DNA of 64,000 bases. Source: Intestinimonas butyriciproducens (GTDB lineage Bacteria > Bacillota > Clostridia > Oscillospirales > Oscillospiraceae). The notes under the pieces were generated by a model. It did not search any database. It was not told the DNA's origin and was given only the letters and a program-made list of their open reading frames with translations. Position numbers and translations under genes: made by a program. The DNA lies in contig NZ_CP011524.1 of the NCBI RefSeq assembly GCF_004154955.1, positions 682,001 through 746,000 of the forward strand, in the 5' to 3' direction. Positions 32,662 to 43,331 of this stretch are shown piece after piece (within the stretch, counting starts at the first letter, position 1; every line of letters starts with the position of its first letter).

Positions 32662-33684
32662 CTACAGCGCCTTGCCCGCCAGGATCTCCCGGTAGTCCCG
32701 ATAGTTGTCCTCCAGAAGCTTGGGGGTGTCCAAACCGTAGGGGCACTTTCGGGCGCACTGATTGCAGTGGAGGCACTGCTCGATACGGGCCATTTTCTCC
32801 TGCATCTCGGGGGTGAGCTGGGCCTCTCTGGGGGCCCGGCGGATCATAAGGGACATCCGGGCACAGTTATTGATCTCGATCCCTGCGGGGCAGGGCATGC
32901 AGTAGCCGCAGCCCCGGCAGAAATTCCCCTGGAGTTGGGCCCGGTCCCGCTCCACCACGGCGGCGAGCGCCGCCGTGAGGGTGGGAGGGTTGTGGATATA
33001 GGAGAGGAACTCCCGCAGTTCGCGCTCCCGCTGAACGCCCCAGATGGGCAGCACGTGCTCATATTGGGCCAGCCAGGCATAGGCGGCGGCGGAGTTGTTG
33101 ATGAGCCCGCCGGAGAGCCCCTTCATGGCGATGAAGCCCATGCCCGCCTCCCGGCAGGCCTCCGCCACCGCGATGTCCTTGTCCGTGGCCAGGTAGCAGA
33201 AGGGGAACTGAAGGGTGTCGTAGAGCCCGGAGCGGATGGCCTCATGGGCCAGGGTCATGCGGTGATTGGTGATGGAGATGAAGCGGATCTTGCCCTGCCG
33301 TCTGGCCTCCAGCATGGCCTCATAGAGCCCGGAGCCGTCTCCGGGCTTGGGGCAGAAGGCGGGGTTGTGGAACTGATAGATGTCGATATAGTCGGTCTTC
33401 AGATTCCGCAGGCTGGTCTCCAGGTCGGACCAGAAGCCCTCCGCCGTGGTGGCCGCCGTTTTGGTGGCGAGATAGAACGCGTCCCGCCGGTCCGAGAGGG
33501 CGTAGCCGATCTTCTCCTCGCTGTCGGTATAGAACCGGGCGGTGTCGAAGAAGGTGATGCCCGCATCCAGCGCCATGCGGAGAAGCCGGGCGGCCTCCTC
33601 CCGGGAGACGCGCTGGATGGGCAGCGCCCCGAAGCCGTTTTTGTTGACGGTGATGCCGGTCCTGCCCAGCGTTACCATATCCAT
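32662..33684 (-). CDS. Aldo/keto reductase with C-terminal 4Fe-4S dicluster domain
   Basis: 340 aa. The AKR barrel (1-255) has NGFGALPIQRVS, DAGITFFDTARFYTDSEEKI (catalytic Asp and Tyr), LATKTAA (Lys) and YQFHNP (His). The C-terminal part (about 265-325) has CRGCGYCMPCPAGIEI and CLHCNQCARKCP, two cluster motifs. This fusion is frequent in anaerobes and suggests electron exchange with ferredoxin or another redox partner. The substrate is unknown. Confidence 0.9.
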   Translation of the reverse strand: MDMVTLGRTGITVNKNGFGALPIQRVSREEAARLLRMALDAGITFFDTARFYTDSEEKIGYALSDRRDAFYLATKTAATTAEGFWSDLETSLRNLKTDYIDIYQFHNPAFCPKPGDGSGLYEAMLEARRQGKIRFISITNHRMTLAHEAIRSGLYDTLQFPFCYLATDKDIAVAEACREAGMGFIAMKGLSGGLINNSAAAYAWLAQYEHVLPIWGVQRERELREFLSYIHNPPTLTAALAAVVERDRAQLQGNFCRGCGYCMPCPAGIEINNCARMSLMIRRAPREAQLTPEMQEKMARIEQCLHCNQCARKCPYGLDTPKLLEDNYRDYREILAGKAL

Positions 33685-33710
33685 AGGAATGACCTCCGCT
33701 CTCGTCTGCT

Positions 33711-34886
<1,176 letters not shown>

Positions 34887-34906
34887 GGGAATACCGTCCT
34901 TTCCGG

Positions 34907-36274
34907 TCACACCATCTCTTCCGGATGGAAGACCTCGTCAAATTTTTCAGGGGTCAGGAAGCCCAGCTTCACGCAGGCATCCTTTAGGGAGATGTTCTCG
35001 CTGTGGGCCAGCTTGGCGGTTTTGGCCGCGTTGTCGTAGCCGATATAAGGATTGAGGGCGGTCACCAGCATGAGGGAGTTGTGAAGGTTGTGGCGGCACT
35101 TCTCCCGGTCGGCGGTGATGCCGGCGGCACAGTTGTCGTTGAACGAGTCCATACAGTCGGCCAGCAGGCGCACGGACTGGAGAAAATTATAGATGCACAC
35201 GGGCATGAACACATTGAGCTCGAAGTTGCCCTGGCTGGCCGCCATACCCACGGCCGTGTCGTTGGCCATGACCTGGACGGCGACCATGGTCACCGCCTCG
35301 CACTGGGTGGGGTTCACCTTGCCCGGCATGATGGAAGAGCCGGGCTCGTTTTCCGGAATACGGATCTCACCCAGGCCGCACCGGGGGCCGGAGGCAAGCC
35401 AGCGCACGTCGTTGGCGATCTTCATGAGGTCGGCGGCCAGGGCCTTGAGCCCCCCGTGGGCAAATACCAGCTCATCCTTGCTGGTGAGCGCGTGGAATTT
35501 GTTGGGGGCGGTCACGAAGTCCTTTCCAGTGAGCTCGCTCACCGCCCGGGCCACCTCCTCGGCAAAGCCGGCGGGGGCGTTGAGGCCCGTCCCCACCGCA
35601 GTGCCGCCCAGGGCCAGCTCATGGAGCCCGGGCAGAGCCGCCTCCAGCATGGTCCGGTCCCGCTCCAGGGAGGCGCGCCAGCCGCTCACCTCCTGGCCCA
35701 GTGTGATGGGCACCGCGTCCTGGAGATGGGTGCGCCCCGATTTCACCACGTCGGCATTCTCCGCCTCCAGCCGCCGCAGCGTGGCGGTCAGGGCGTCCAG
35801 CGCGGGGAAGAGCCGGTCCTCGATCTCCACCGCCGCCGCGATGTGCATGGCGGTGGGAAAGGTGTCGTTGGAACTCTGGGACATGTTTACGTGGTCGTTG
35901 GGGTGGAGCAGCCGTTCTCCTGCCAGCTCGTTGCCGCGGTTAGCCACCACCTCGTTGACGTTCATGTTGCTCTGGGTTCCGGAGCCGGTCTGCCACACCA
36001 CCAGGGGAAAATGGTCGTCCAGCTTGTGGGCGGTCACCTCGTCGCAGGCGGCGCAGACAGCCTGAAATCTGGCGTCATCCAGCCGTCCCAGCCGGTGATT
36101 GGCCATAGCGGCGGCCCTTTTCAAAACACCGAAGGCGTGAATGATCTCCAGCGGCATCCGCTCCGTCCCGATCCTGAAGTTCTGGTAGCTTCGCTGGGTC
36201 TGGGCCCCCCAGTACCGGTCTGCCGGCACCTTCATCTCCCCCATGCTGTCCCGTTCTATGCGGTAATCTCCCAT
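34907..36274 (-). CDS. fumC: Class II fumarate hydratase
   Basis: Reversible hydration of fumarate to malate, oxygen-stable and cluster-free. 455 aa. [48 protein letters not shown] and the signature [16 protein letters not shown] are all present. Operon with malic enzyme, 20 bp apart. AAAAGGGG precedes ATG 36274. Confidence 0.95.
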   Translation of the reverse strand: MGDYRIERDSMGEMKVPADRYWGAQTQRSYQNFRIGTERMPLEIIHAFGVLKRAAAMANHRLGRLDDARFQAVCAACDEVTAHKLDDHFPLVVWQTGSGTQSNMNVNEVVANRGNELAGERLLHPNDHVNMSQSSNDTFPTAMHIAAAVEIEDRLFPALDALTATLRRLEAENADVVKSGRTHLQDAVPITLGQEVSGWRASLERDRTMLEAALPGLHELALGGTAVGTGLNAPAGFAEEVARAVSELTGKDFVTAPNKFHALTSKDELVFAHGGLKALAADLMKIANDVRWLASGPRCGLGEIRIPENEPGSSIMPGKVNPTQCEAVTMVAVQVMANDTAVGMAASQGNFELNVFMPVCIYNFLQSVRLLADCMDSFNDNCAAGITADREKCRHNLHNSLMLVTALNPYIGYDNAAKTAKLAHSENISLKDACVKLGFLTPEKFDEVFHPEEMV

Positions 36275-36501
36275 ATGCCTGCCCCTTTTCTGATTTGGTT
36301 TTCTTTTTTATACCACATTCTGCGCCGGATTTCCATACCCTGATGCCTGGAGAACCGCCGAAAAAGCGACATAGGGCCGCCCGGAGCGCGGCTGCGGAGC
36401 AGACAGGCCGCGGCGGCGGGACGCTCATGGGGGGCGCGGGCGTTTTGCACAGAAGGAGACAGAGGTGATGGGGCCAATACTGGAATAGATAATATACATA
36501 T

Positions 36502-36540
36502 GTCTGTTATCTTGACAGACGTTCTGCACAGGTGTATCAT
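36502..36540 (+). promoter_or_regulatory. Promoter and operator of the tetR-MMPL-GLUG operon
   Basis: TTGACA (36512-36517), 17 bp, TATCAT (36535-36540). An inverted repeat GTCTGT-N7-ACAGAC (36502-36507, 36515-36520) covers the -35 hexamer, as expected for TetR autorepression. Confidence 0.75.
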
Positions 36541-36572
36541 GCCCTTATCAAACGGGGAAGGGGAGCGGGCGT

Positions 36573-37184
36573 GTGAAACGGGAAAGGGAACGGACGGCGG
36601 AGCGGGAGGACCTGCGGCAGCGGAGGACCAAAAAGTTTTTGGTGCACGCGCTGCTGGCGCTGATGGAGGAGCGGCCGTTCCAGGAACTGTCGGTGGTGGA
36701 TATCTGTGAGCGGGCCATGGTCCACCGCACGACCTTTTACGCCCACTTTGAGGATAAGTATGCCCTCCTGCGCTATGCCATCGGAGAGCTCCAGCAGGAA
36801 TTTGAGATGACGGAGGAGCAGGAGGGCCGCTGTACCGGCGAGCGGGACTACTTCCTGGCGGTATTCCGCAACGCGCTCACCTTCCTCAGGGACCACCGGA
36901 AACTCTACCTCTCCGGCATCACGGGGGGCGGAGCCGCGCTGCAATTGCTGGAGGACGCGGTGGTGGAGAAGATGTGCGGCCGGGTGCGGATGATGGGAAG
37001 GAGGGGAGCCTCGGTACAGGACGAGCTCTCCGCCCGCTTCTGTGCCGGTGGGATCCTGTCCATGGTGCGCTGGTGGGTGGTGCAGGACGATCCGGTGGAT
37101 GAGAGCTGCCTGGCGGAGTGCCTGGAGCGTTTTTTGCCTGAAGAGGGGGGAGTTCCATGCAAGAGAAGAGATCGGAAAATGTGA
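36573..37184 (+). CDS. TetR/AcrR-family transcriptional regulator
   Basis: 203 aa. The N-terminal HTH (about 18-65) has KFLVHALLALMEERPFQELS, VVDICERAMVHRTTFYAHFE and DKYALLRY. The C-terminal helical ligand domain is of the TetR_C_7 type. The start GTG 36573 follows GGGGAGCGG. It overlaps the MMPL gene by 28 bp and is the natural repressor of this operon. Confidence 0.88.
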   Translation: MKRERERTAEREDLRQRRTKKFLVHALLALMEERPFQELSVVDICERAMVHRTTFYAHFEDKYALLRYAIGELQQEFEMTEEQEGRCTGERDYFLAVFRNALTFLRDHRKLYLSGITGGGAALQLLEDAVVEKMCGRVRMMGRRGASVQDELSARFCAGGILSMVRWWVVQDDPVDESCLAECLERFLPEEGGVPCKRRDRKM

Positions 37185-39613
37185 TGACGAGGCTGTCGCG
37201 TTTCATCGTCGACAAGCGGAAAGCGTTTTTCATGGTGTTCCTGGTGGCGTCGGTGTTCTGCGTCGGCTCTATCGACAAGGTAGAGGTAAACGACGACATT
37301 ACCTCCTATCTTCCGGCCGAGACCGAGACCCGCCGGGGCCTTGACCTGATGGAGCAGGAATTCATCACGCTGGCAAGCGCCGACGTCATGGTGGACAACA
37401 TTACATACCAGCGGGCGGAGGCGCTCTCGGGGAAGCTGGCGGATATTCCGGGCGTCTCCGAGGTGGCTTTTGACGATACCAGTGACCATTATCGGGGCGC
37501 GGCCGCCCTCTTCTCCGTCACCTTCGACGGGGAGGCCGACGATCCGGCGGCGGAGGAGGCCGTCGAAAAGATCCGGACGATACTGGCGGACTATGACGCC
37601 TACCTCTCCACCGAGGTGGGACGGGACACCTCCGCCGATCTCCAGCGGGAGATGGGCATCATCCTCATGATCGCCGCCGTAGTCATTGTGGTGGTCCTCC
37701 TCTTCACCTCCAAGAGCTATATGGAGGTACCTGTCTACCTCATCGTTTTTGTGGTGGCCGCCATCCTCAACATGGGCACCAACTACTGGTTCGGCACCAT
37801 CTCCTTCATCACAAACGCCATCGCCGTGGTACTCCAACTGGCCCTGGCCATCGACTATGCCATCATCTTCTGTCACCGCTACATGGAGGAGCGGGACAAC
37901 GGCCTGGCGGCGCGGGAAGCCGATATCACCGCCCTCTCCAAGGCCATTGTAGAGATCTCCTCCTCCAGCCTCACCACCATATCCGGACTGGTGGCCCTGA
38001 TGCTCATGCAGCTGCGGATTGGCTTTGATATGGGTATCGTTCTAGCCAAAGGCATCATATTTTCCATGATCTCTGTATTTCTCCTGATGCCCGGCCTGCT
38101 GATGCTCTTCAACCGGCCCATTGAGCGTACCCGCCACCGGAATCTGGTACCCAAGATCGACTTCTGGGGCCGGGCGGTGGTGAAGCTCCGGTATGTCCTC
38201 CCGCCGGTCTTTCTGGCGGTGGTGATCGCTTGTGTGTTCTTTTCCAACCGGTGTGAATATGTCTTTTCGGCCGACTCCGCGGATTTTGACAACAAGCCGG
38301 ATTGGCAGATCGCCGACGAGAAGGTCCATGATACCTTTGGGGAAAAGAACACCATCGCCGTGCTGGTCCCCAGGGGAGACTATGATAAGGAGGGGAAGGT
38401 CCTCCGCAGGGTGGAGGATCTGGACAATGTCACCGCCGCCACCGGCCTTGCCAACATCGAGGTGGAGGACGGGCGCTATCTCACGGACAGGATGACGCCC
38501 AGGCAGTTTGCGGAACTGGCCGGAGTGGATGTGGAGCTCTCCAGGCTCCTCTTCCAGGCTTATGGCCTTTCCAACGAGGAGTACGGCGCCGTCTTTCAGG
38601 CCCCGGACGACTACGCCGTGCCTCTGGTGGATGTATTTGAGTTCCTCTGTGAGCAGAAGGACAAAGGCGTGGTAAAGCTCACCGACGACCAGGAGGAGAA
38701 GGTGGACGATCTCCAGGAAACCCTGGACCAGGGCCTGGAGCAGCTCCGGGGCGAGCACTGGTCCCGGCTGGTCTTTACCGCCGATGTGCCCGAGGAGGGA
38801 GAGGAGACCTATGTCCTGCTGGACCAGATCCGCGCCATCGCAGGCAGCTACTACGGAGATGATGTGGTGTTGGTGGGCAACTCCACCAACGCCCGGGACC
38901 TGTCGGAATCCTTCGGGCAGGACAACTTGAAGATCAGCGTCCTCACAGCCCTCTTCGTCATGGTGATCCTGCTGTTCACCTTCAAGTCCGCTGGGCTCCC
39001 TGTGCTGCTGGTGCTCACCATCCAGGGCTCTATCTGGATCAACTTCTCCTTTCCCTATCTCACAGGGACCAACCTGTTCTTCCTGAGTTACCTGGTGGTC
39101 TCCTCCATCCAGATGGGCGCCACCATTGACTATGCTATTGTAATAACAAATCGTTATATGGAATTGAAAAATTATTATAAGGATCGAAAACAGGCGGCTG
39201 TAGAGGCGCTGAGCCAGAGTTTTCCTACCATTCTCACCTCGGGCAGCGTCATGTCGGTGGCGGGGTTTCTCATTGCCGAGATCTCCACCGACGCCACCAT
39301 CGGCTCCGTGGGGCTGGCTCTGGGCCGGGGCACCGTGACCTCCATCATTCTGGTCATGACGGTGCTGCCCCAGATGCTGATGCTGGGCGATGTGATCATC
39401 GAAAAGACCGCCATTACCCTCAACCGCAACCGGAAACAACGATTCCACAACGGCGTCATGCGGGTGGACGGACACCTCCGGGGACATGTCTCCGGCTTCG
39501 TGGACGGGGAGTTCAAGGGCGTCCTGCGGGGCAGTGTGGATGCCCTGATCGAGAGCAAGTATCAGGAGCTGGAGCTGGAAGACGAGGAGGAGAGCAGGCA
39601 TGCGGAAAAGTAA
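37157..39613 (+). CDS. MMPL/RND-family transporter
   Basis: 818 aa. The classic 1+5+1+5 layout: an N-terminal helix (about 14-32), an extracytoplasmic domain, five helices (about 155-320), a helix near 350, a second large extracytoplasmic domain (about 375-590), then five more helices (about 590-770). ALAIDYAIIFCHRYMEER and GATIDYAIVITNRYMELK are the duplicated proton-relay helices with Asp. It probably exports lipids or hydrophobic compounds, or moves cell-surface components. Overlaps the next gene by 14 bp. Confidence 0.92.
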   Translation: MQEKRSENVMTRLSRFIVDKRKAFFMVFLVASVFCVGSIDKVEVNDDITSYLPAETETRRGLDLMEQEFITLASADVMVDNITYQRAEALSGKLADIPGVSEVAFDDTSDHYRGAAALFSVTFDGEADDPAAEEAVEKIRTILADYDAYLSTEVGRDTSADLQREMGIILMIAAVVIVVVLLFTSKSYMEVPVYLIVFVVAAILNMGTNYWFGTISFITNAIAVVLQLALAIDYAIIFCHRYMEERDNGLAAREADITALSKAIVEISSSSLTTISGLVALMLMQLRIGFDMGIVLAKGIIFSMISVFLLMPGLLMLFNRPIERTRHRNLVPKIDFWGRAVVKLRYVLPPVFLAVVIACVFFSNRCEYVFSADSADFDNKPDWQIADEKVHDTFGEKNTIAVLVPRGDYDKEGKVLRRVEDLDNVTAATGLANIEVEDGRYLTDRMTPRQFAELAGVDVELSRLLFQAYGLSNEEYGAVFQAPDDYAVPLVDVFEFLCEQKDKGVVKLTDDQEEKVDDLQETLDQGLEQLRGEHWSRLVFTADVPEEGEETYVLLDQIRAIAGSYYGDDVVLVGNSTNARDLSESFGQDNLKISVLTALFVMVILLFTFKSAGLPVLLVLTIQGSIWINFSFPYLTGTNLFFLSYLVVSSIQMGATIDYAIVITNRYMELKNYYKDRKQAAVEALSQSFPTILTSGSVMSVAGFLIAEISTDATIGSVGLALGRGTVTSIILVMTVLPQMLMLGDVIIEKTAITLNRNRKQRFHNGVMRVDGHLRGHVSGFVDGEFKGVLRGSVDALIESKYQELELEDEEESRHAEK

Positions 39614-42600
39614 ACGGATCATTTCCCTCCTGACGGCGCTTTGCCTGACGTTGGGACTGTGCCCCGCCTCCGCCGCGGAGGGGCGGACGGTCTCCGTGGG
39701 TACGGCGCGGGAGCTGATCGCACTGTCTAAAAGCTGCACGCTGGACACCTGGAGCCAGGGGCTCACCGTAGAGCTCACGGCGGACATCGACCTGGGAAAC
39801 GCCGCATTCCGGCCCATTCCCATCTTTTGCGGCGTCTTTGAGGGGAACGGACACCGCATCAGCGGCCTGCGGGTCACGGGCAAGGGGTCCGACCAGGGCC
39901 TGTTCCGCTACCTCAAAGAGGAGGCGGTGGTCCGGAATCTGGAGCTGGAAGGGGAGATCCTGCCCGAGGGCACCAAGAGCGGGCTGGGCCTTCTGTGCGG
40001 GCGGAACGAGGGCACGGTGACCGGCGTGACCGTCTCCGGTACGGTCTCCGGCGAGGAGGATGTGGGCGGTCTGGTGGGGGTCAACGAGGCCACCGGCGTG
40101 TTGCGGCAGTGTGAAAATCAGGCTCAGATCACCGGTGTGACCCACATCGGCGGCATTGCAGGGCGCAATGAGGGGACCATCGAAGCCTGCATCAACCGGG
40201 GCGCGATTGATCCGGACGCCAATGACGATGCCCAGGACACAGGCGGCATTGCGGGCCGCTCTTCCGGTACCATCACCGGCTCGGTCAATCACGGGGAGAT
40301 CGGCTATCCTCACACCGGCTACAATGTGGGCGGTATCGCCGGGCGGCAGAACGGCAGTGTGGTGGGCTGTGAGAATTACGGCTCCATTTGGGGGCGCAAG
40401 GACGTGGGCGGTATCGTGGGACAGTTCGAGCCCTATACTGTCCTGACCTATGGGGAGGACCCCATGCAGAGACTGGACGACGAGCTCTCCCGGCTCTCCG
40501 GCCTCATGACCCGCCTCACCGACCAGATCAGCGGCTACAGCGGGGACGCCGTGGACGACCTGAAGGCCGTCAGCGGCGCCATGGACGCCATTCGGGAGAC
40601 CGCCCATACCGCAGGGACCGACGGCAGGGAGGACGCCCAGGCGGCTGGAGAGGCGATCTACGACTCGGCTCAGATCATCAACGGGGCGCTGGGGACACTT
40701 CTGGACCATACGGAGACCTTCGCCGCGGCGGCGGACCGGGATCTCACCGAGCTGGGCGACGCCATGGACGCGCTCCGTGACTGCCTGGACAAGGGCTTTA
40801 CCGCTATGGACAGCGCGGCCTATGAGGCGCGGCTCACACTGGATGCCCAGGTCAGGGATATGGAAGTTCAGGCCGGACGCATCAGCGCGGCCATCGAGGA
40901 GATCGGCGCCTACTTTGACGCCCTGGATGGGGTGGTGCGGGCCGCGGGAAGTCTGCTGAACGGCGGCACACTGGAGGCGCTGGAGGACGCTGTGGAGGAG
41001 TTGAAGCGCCACGATGTGGAGCGTGCGCTGACCTCCATTGGGACATCGCTCCGGGAGATCAGCGGGGATGTGACCGCACTGCGGGAAAATCTGGGCGACG
41101 CCCTGGACGACTTCGGCGACGCGGCGGACGACACGTGGGAGGAGGCCGACGCGGCCCTGGATCGGGTGTCGGGGGCGGCAGACGGGCTCCAAAGCGCCTG
41201 CAAAGGGTTCAGCGACGCCGCCATTGGAGAGCTGCGCACCGTCAACAGCGCCGTGGATGCCATTGAGGATATGCTTCGGCAGTGGCTGGGGGCGCTGAGC
41301 GGAAAGGGTGGAAATGCGGCCGATCAGATCGACGAGCAGCTCCAATTGATTGGAGACCGGGTGGACCGGCTCACCGACGGCGCGGCCTCCGCCAACCGGG
41401 ACCTCCACGATACCACCGGGGATATCCTCAGCCAACTGGACAGTGTCCGCTCTGCCATCACCGATCTGGGTTCCACGCCGGAAAAGACGGTGGATGATGT
41501 GTCCGACAGCGTGGAGCAGGAGGGGGAGCAGGGCAGGGTCATCTCCTGTGCTAACCACGGTGAAGTGACCGGCGACGCCAACGTGGGCGGTGTAGCCGGT
41601 ATTCTGGCCACTGAGCTGGGTCTAGACCCGGAAGAGGACCTGGACATCCAGAACGACAAGCTCCTCTCGGACACCACTGCCTATATCAAAGCTACGGTAC
41701 GGGACTGCCGCAACGCCGGCGCGGTCACAGCGAAAAACGATTGCGCCGGAGGGATCATCGGCCGGGGCGAGGTGGGCGCCGTGCTGGACTGTCGGAACAC
41801 CGGGGATGTAGAGACCGCCTCGGGAGGCCAGTGCGGCGGAGTGGCCGGACTCTCCCGCACGGTCATCCGCCGGAGCTATGCCCTGTGTTCCCTTACGGGA
41901 AACGACAAGGTGGGCGGCGTGGCCGGAGAGGGGCATGATATCCGGGAGTGCTATACCATGGTGTCTGTCACCGGCGGTGGAGAACGGTTCGGGGCCGTGG
42001 CGGGCATGGCGGACGGCGAGGTGGAACGAAACTATTTTGTTCGGGAATCCCTGGCGGGCATCGATGGCGTGGACTATGCGGGAAAGGCGGAACCCATGGA
42101 CTATGAGGACTTTGCCGCAGTGCCCGGTATGCCGGAGGAATTCCTGGGCTTCCGCATTACGTTTCTGGTGGATGGAGCGGCCATCAAGACCTTGGCGGTC
42201 CCCTACGGTGGAGATCTGGACCCGGAGTCCATTCCGGAGGTCCCGCGGAGGGAGGGCGTCTATGGGGCATGGGAGGATTTCTCCCAGGAGAATATCACTC
42301 GCAGCCGGACGGTGGAGGCGGTGTACAGCGATTGGATCACCACGATTTCCACCGGAGAGGAACAGCCCGTGCTGCTGCTGGAGGGAGCGTTTGCCCCCGG
42401 AGCCAGGCTGGAGGCGGAGGACTGGACGCCGGGAGCGGGCAAACTTCTGGAGGGATATCGGTTGGCGGCCGGATATACCTTCTCGGTGGAGGACAGGGGG
42501 CAGGCAGAGCCCCAAGGCGGTTATACCGTCCGTGTCCGGGTCCCGGACGCCAAGGGAGAGGTGTGCGTGGCCGTCTGGCAGGACGGCGCGTTGCGGCTCG

Positions 42601-42782
42601 CGGAGGCCCGGCAAGAGGGGAGCTACCTCAGCTTTCCTATGGAGCGCGAGGGCTCCTTTGCGGTGCTGACAAGGCCTGGCGTCCCCTCTCCCTGGCTCTT
42701 TGCGGCGTCCGCCGCGGTACTGGCAGCCCTGCTGGTGTTGCTCCGGCACAAAAAAAAGGACCGCAGCAAGGCGGCAGTATAG
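39600..42782 (+). CDS. Large surface protein: GLUG repeats, long helical insert, C-terminal membrane anchor
   Basis: 1060 aa. Signal peptide about 1-26. GLUG-type beta repeats occupy about 120-280 (VGGLVGVNEATGVLRQCENQ, then HIGGIAGRNEGTIEACINRG). A long alpha-helical, probably coiled-coil region follows (about 285-640), rich in Asp/Ala/Leu heptads. A second block of GLUG repeats lies at about 655-800, then a beta-rich domain, a membrane helix (about 1027-1047) and a basic tail. No LPXTG motif. The helical region between two repeat blocks may span the wall. Co-transcribed with the MMPL transporter, suggesting a partner reaching outward from it. Confidence 0.78.
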   Translation: MRKSKRIISLLTALCLTLGLCPASAAEGRTVSVGTARELIALSKSCTLDTWSQGLTVELTADIDLGNAAFRPIPIFCGVFEGNGHRISGLRVTGKGSDQGLFRYLKEEAVVRNLELEGEILPEGTKSGLGLLCGRNEGTVTGVTVSGTVSGEEDVGGLVGVNEATGVLRQCENQAQITGVTHIGGIAGRNEGTIEACINRGAIDPDANDDAQDTGGIAGRSSGTITGSVNHGEIGYPHTGYNVGGIAGRQNGSVVGCENYGSIWGRKDVGGIVGQFEPYTVLTYGEDPMQRLDDELSRLSGLMTRLTDQISGYSGDAVDDLKAVSGAMDAIRETAHTAGTDGREDAQAAGEAIYDSAQIINGALGTLLDHTETFAAAADRDLTELGDAMDALRDCLDKGFTAMDSAAYEARLTLDAQVRDMEVQAGRISAAIEEIGAYFDALDGVVRAAGSLLNGGTLEALEDAVEELKRHDVERALTSIGTSLREISGDVTALRENLGDALDDFGDAADDTWEEADAALDRVSGAADGLQSACKGFSDAAIGELRTVNSAVDAIEDMLRQWLGALSGKGGNAADQIDEQLQLIGDRVDRLTDGAASANRDLHDTTGDILSQLDSVRSAITDLGSTPEKTVDDVSDSVEQEGEQGRVISCANHGEVTGDANVGGVAGILATELGLDPEEDLDIQNDKLLSDTTAYIKATVRDCRNAGAVTAKNDCAGGIIGRGEVGAVLDCRNTGDVETASGGQCGGVAGLSRTVIRRSYALCSLTGNDKVGGVAGEGHDIRECYTMVSVTGGGERFGAVAGMADGEVERNYFVRESLAGIDGVDYAGKAEPMDYEDFAAVPGMPEEFLGFRITFLVDGAAIKTLAVPYGGDLDPESIPEVPRREGVYGAWEDFSQENITRSRTVEAVYSDWITTISTGEEQPVLLLEGAFAPGARLEAEDWTPGAGKLLEGYRLAAGYTFSVEDRGQAEPQGGYTVRVRVPDAKGEVCVAVWQDGALRLAEARQEGSYLSFPMEREGSFAVLTRPGVPSPWLFAASAAVLAALLVLLRHKKKDRSKAAV

Positions 42783-42792
42783 TATAAAGAAG

Positions 42793-42837
42793 GGTCTCCG
42801 CATCCCGGGAGATGGTCGCCGGGAGCGGAGGCCTTTT
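42793..42837 (+). terminator. Terminator of the tetR-MMPL-GLUG operon
   Basis: GGTCTCCGC (42793-42801) pairs with GCGGAGGCC (42825-42833) with an inner CCCGGGA/CCGGGA element, followed by TTTT. Confidence 0.7.
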
Positions 42838-42852
42838 ACAGCGGGAAAGGGC

Positions 42853-42881
42853 TTGCAAATAACCGCAGAATATACTATACT
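42853..42881 (+). promoter_or_regulatory. Promoter upstream of the tRNA-Pro region
   Basis: TTGCAA (42853-42858), 17 bp, TATACT (42876-42881). Transcription would begin about 42888, just before the degenerate tRNA, and run into tRNA-Pro. Confidence 0.6.
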
Positions 42882-42900
42882 AAAACAGTCTGTTCGAGAT

Positions 42901-42940
42901 TAGCACAATTGGTAGTGTGCCTGCCTTTTGGGGAGGATAG
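42901..42940 (+). pseudogene. Degenerate tRNA-Pro(UGG)-like fragment
   Basis: The D arm to anticodon stem of tRNA-Pro is recognisable: TAGCACAATTGGTAGTGTG then CCTGCCTTTTGGGGAGGAT, against TAGCGCAGTTGGTAGCGCG and CCTGCTTTGGGAGCAGGAT in the intact gene 227 bp downstream. The anticodon-side TTTGG is kept, but the T arm and acceptor stem are absent. Confidence 0.6.
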
Positions 42941-43120
42941 ATACCCTATCCATTTTCCTGAAAGCGAAGACCCGGAAGCCTTTGGGACAGTAACTTGCGG
43001 CGGAAATTCCCCAGTTGAAAAAACTCTCGCAAAATCGGGCTTGACCACAGCGGCGCCCACAGACACGAAAAACTTGCTTTTTTCTTCTCCGCATGGTATC
43101 ATGCAGAGAAAACTGAATAA

Positions 43121-43196
43121 CCGGGTGTAGCGCAGTTGGTAGCGCGCCTGCTTTGGGAGCAGGATGCCGCAGGTTCGAATCCTGTCACTCGGACCA
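43121..43196 (+). tRNA. tRNA-Pro(UGG)
   Basis: A complete cloverleaf: acceptor CCGGGTG/CACTCGG (one G-U pair), D arm GCGC/GCGC, anticodon arm CCTGC-TTTGGGA-GCAGG with anticodon UGG, T arm GCAGG-TTCGAAT-CCTGT, discriminator A and encoded CCA. An imperfect hairpin (43202-43251) follows. It marks the end of the recognisable host backbone. Confidence 0.97.
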
Positions 43197-43201
43197 AACA
43201 A

Positions 43202-43251
43202 TGATAATCCGAACTACATTATCCAGGTGGGTAATGTGTTCGGATTTATCA
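43202..43251 (+). terminator. Hairpin downstream of tRNA-Pro
   Basis: Arms TGATAATCCGAACTACATTA (43202-43221) and the near-complement ending TTCGGATTTATCA (to 43251), two single-base bulges, then TTTCT. Probably ends the tRNA transcript. Confidence 0.5.
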
Positions 43252-43277
43252 TTTCTATTGAGAATATATTGTAAAAC

Positions 43278-43312
43278 AACAGGGGGAGGAAACGAAGTTT
43301 CCTCCCCCTGTT
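43278..43312 (-). terminator. Terminator of the large XRE-membrane gene
   Basis: 16-bp perfect stem AACAGGGGGAGGAAAC (43278-43293) and complement 43297-43312, loop GAA; the minus strand continues GTTTTAC. Confidence 0.75.
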
Positions 43313-43331
43313 ATTAGAGACGCATCTGGAG

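Noticed and set aside
39513-41558. 681-codon minus-strand frame opposite the GLUG protein
   Set aside because: The plus-strand frame has a signal peptide, GLUG repeats and operon overlap; the reverse frame has none.
42909-43130. ORF across the tRNA-Pro region
   Set aside because: Overlaps the promoter-proximal tRNA relic and the intact tRNA; no ribosome binding site.
43121-43196. tRNA-Pro as attachment site for element 1
   Set aside because: No second copy of the tRNA 3' end was seen in the mobile region, and large serine recombinases rarely use tRNA genes.
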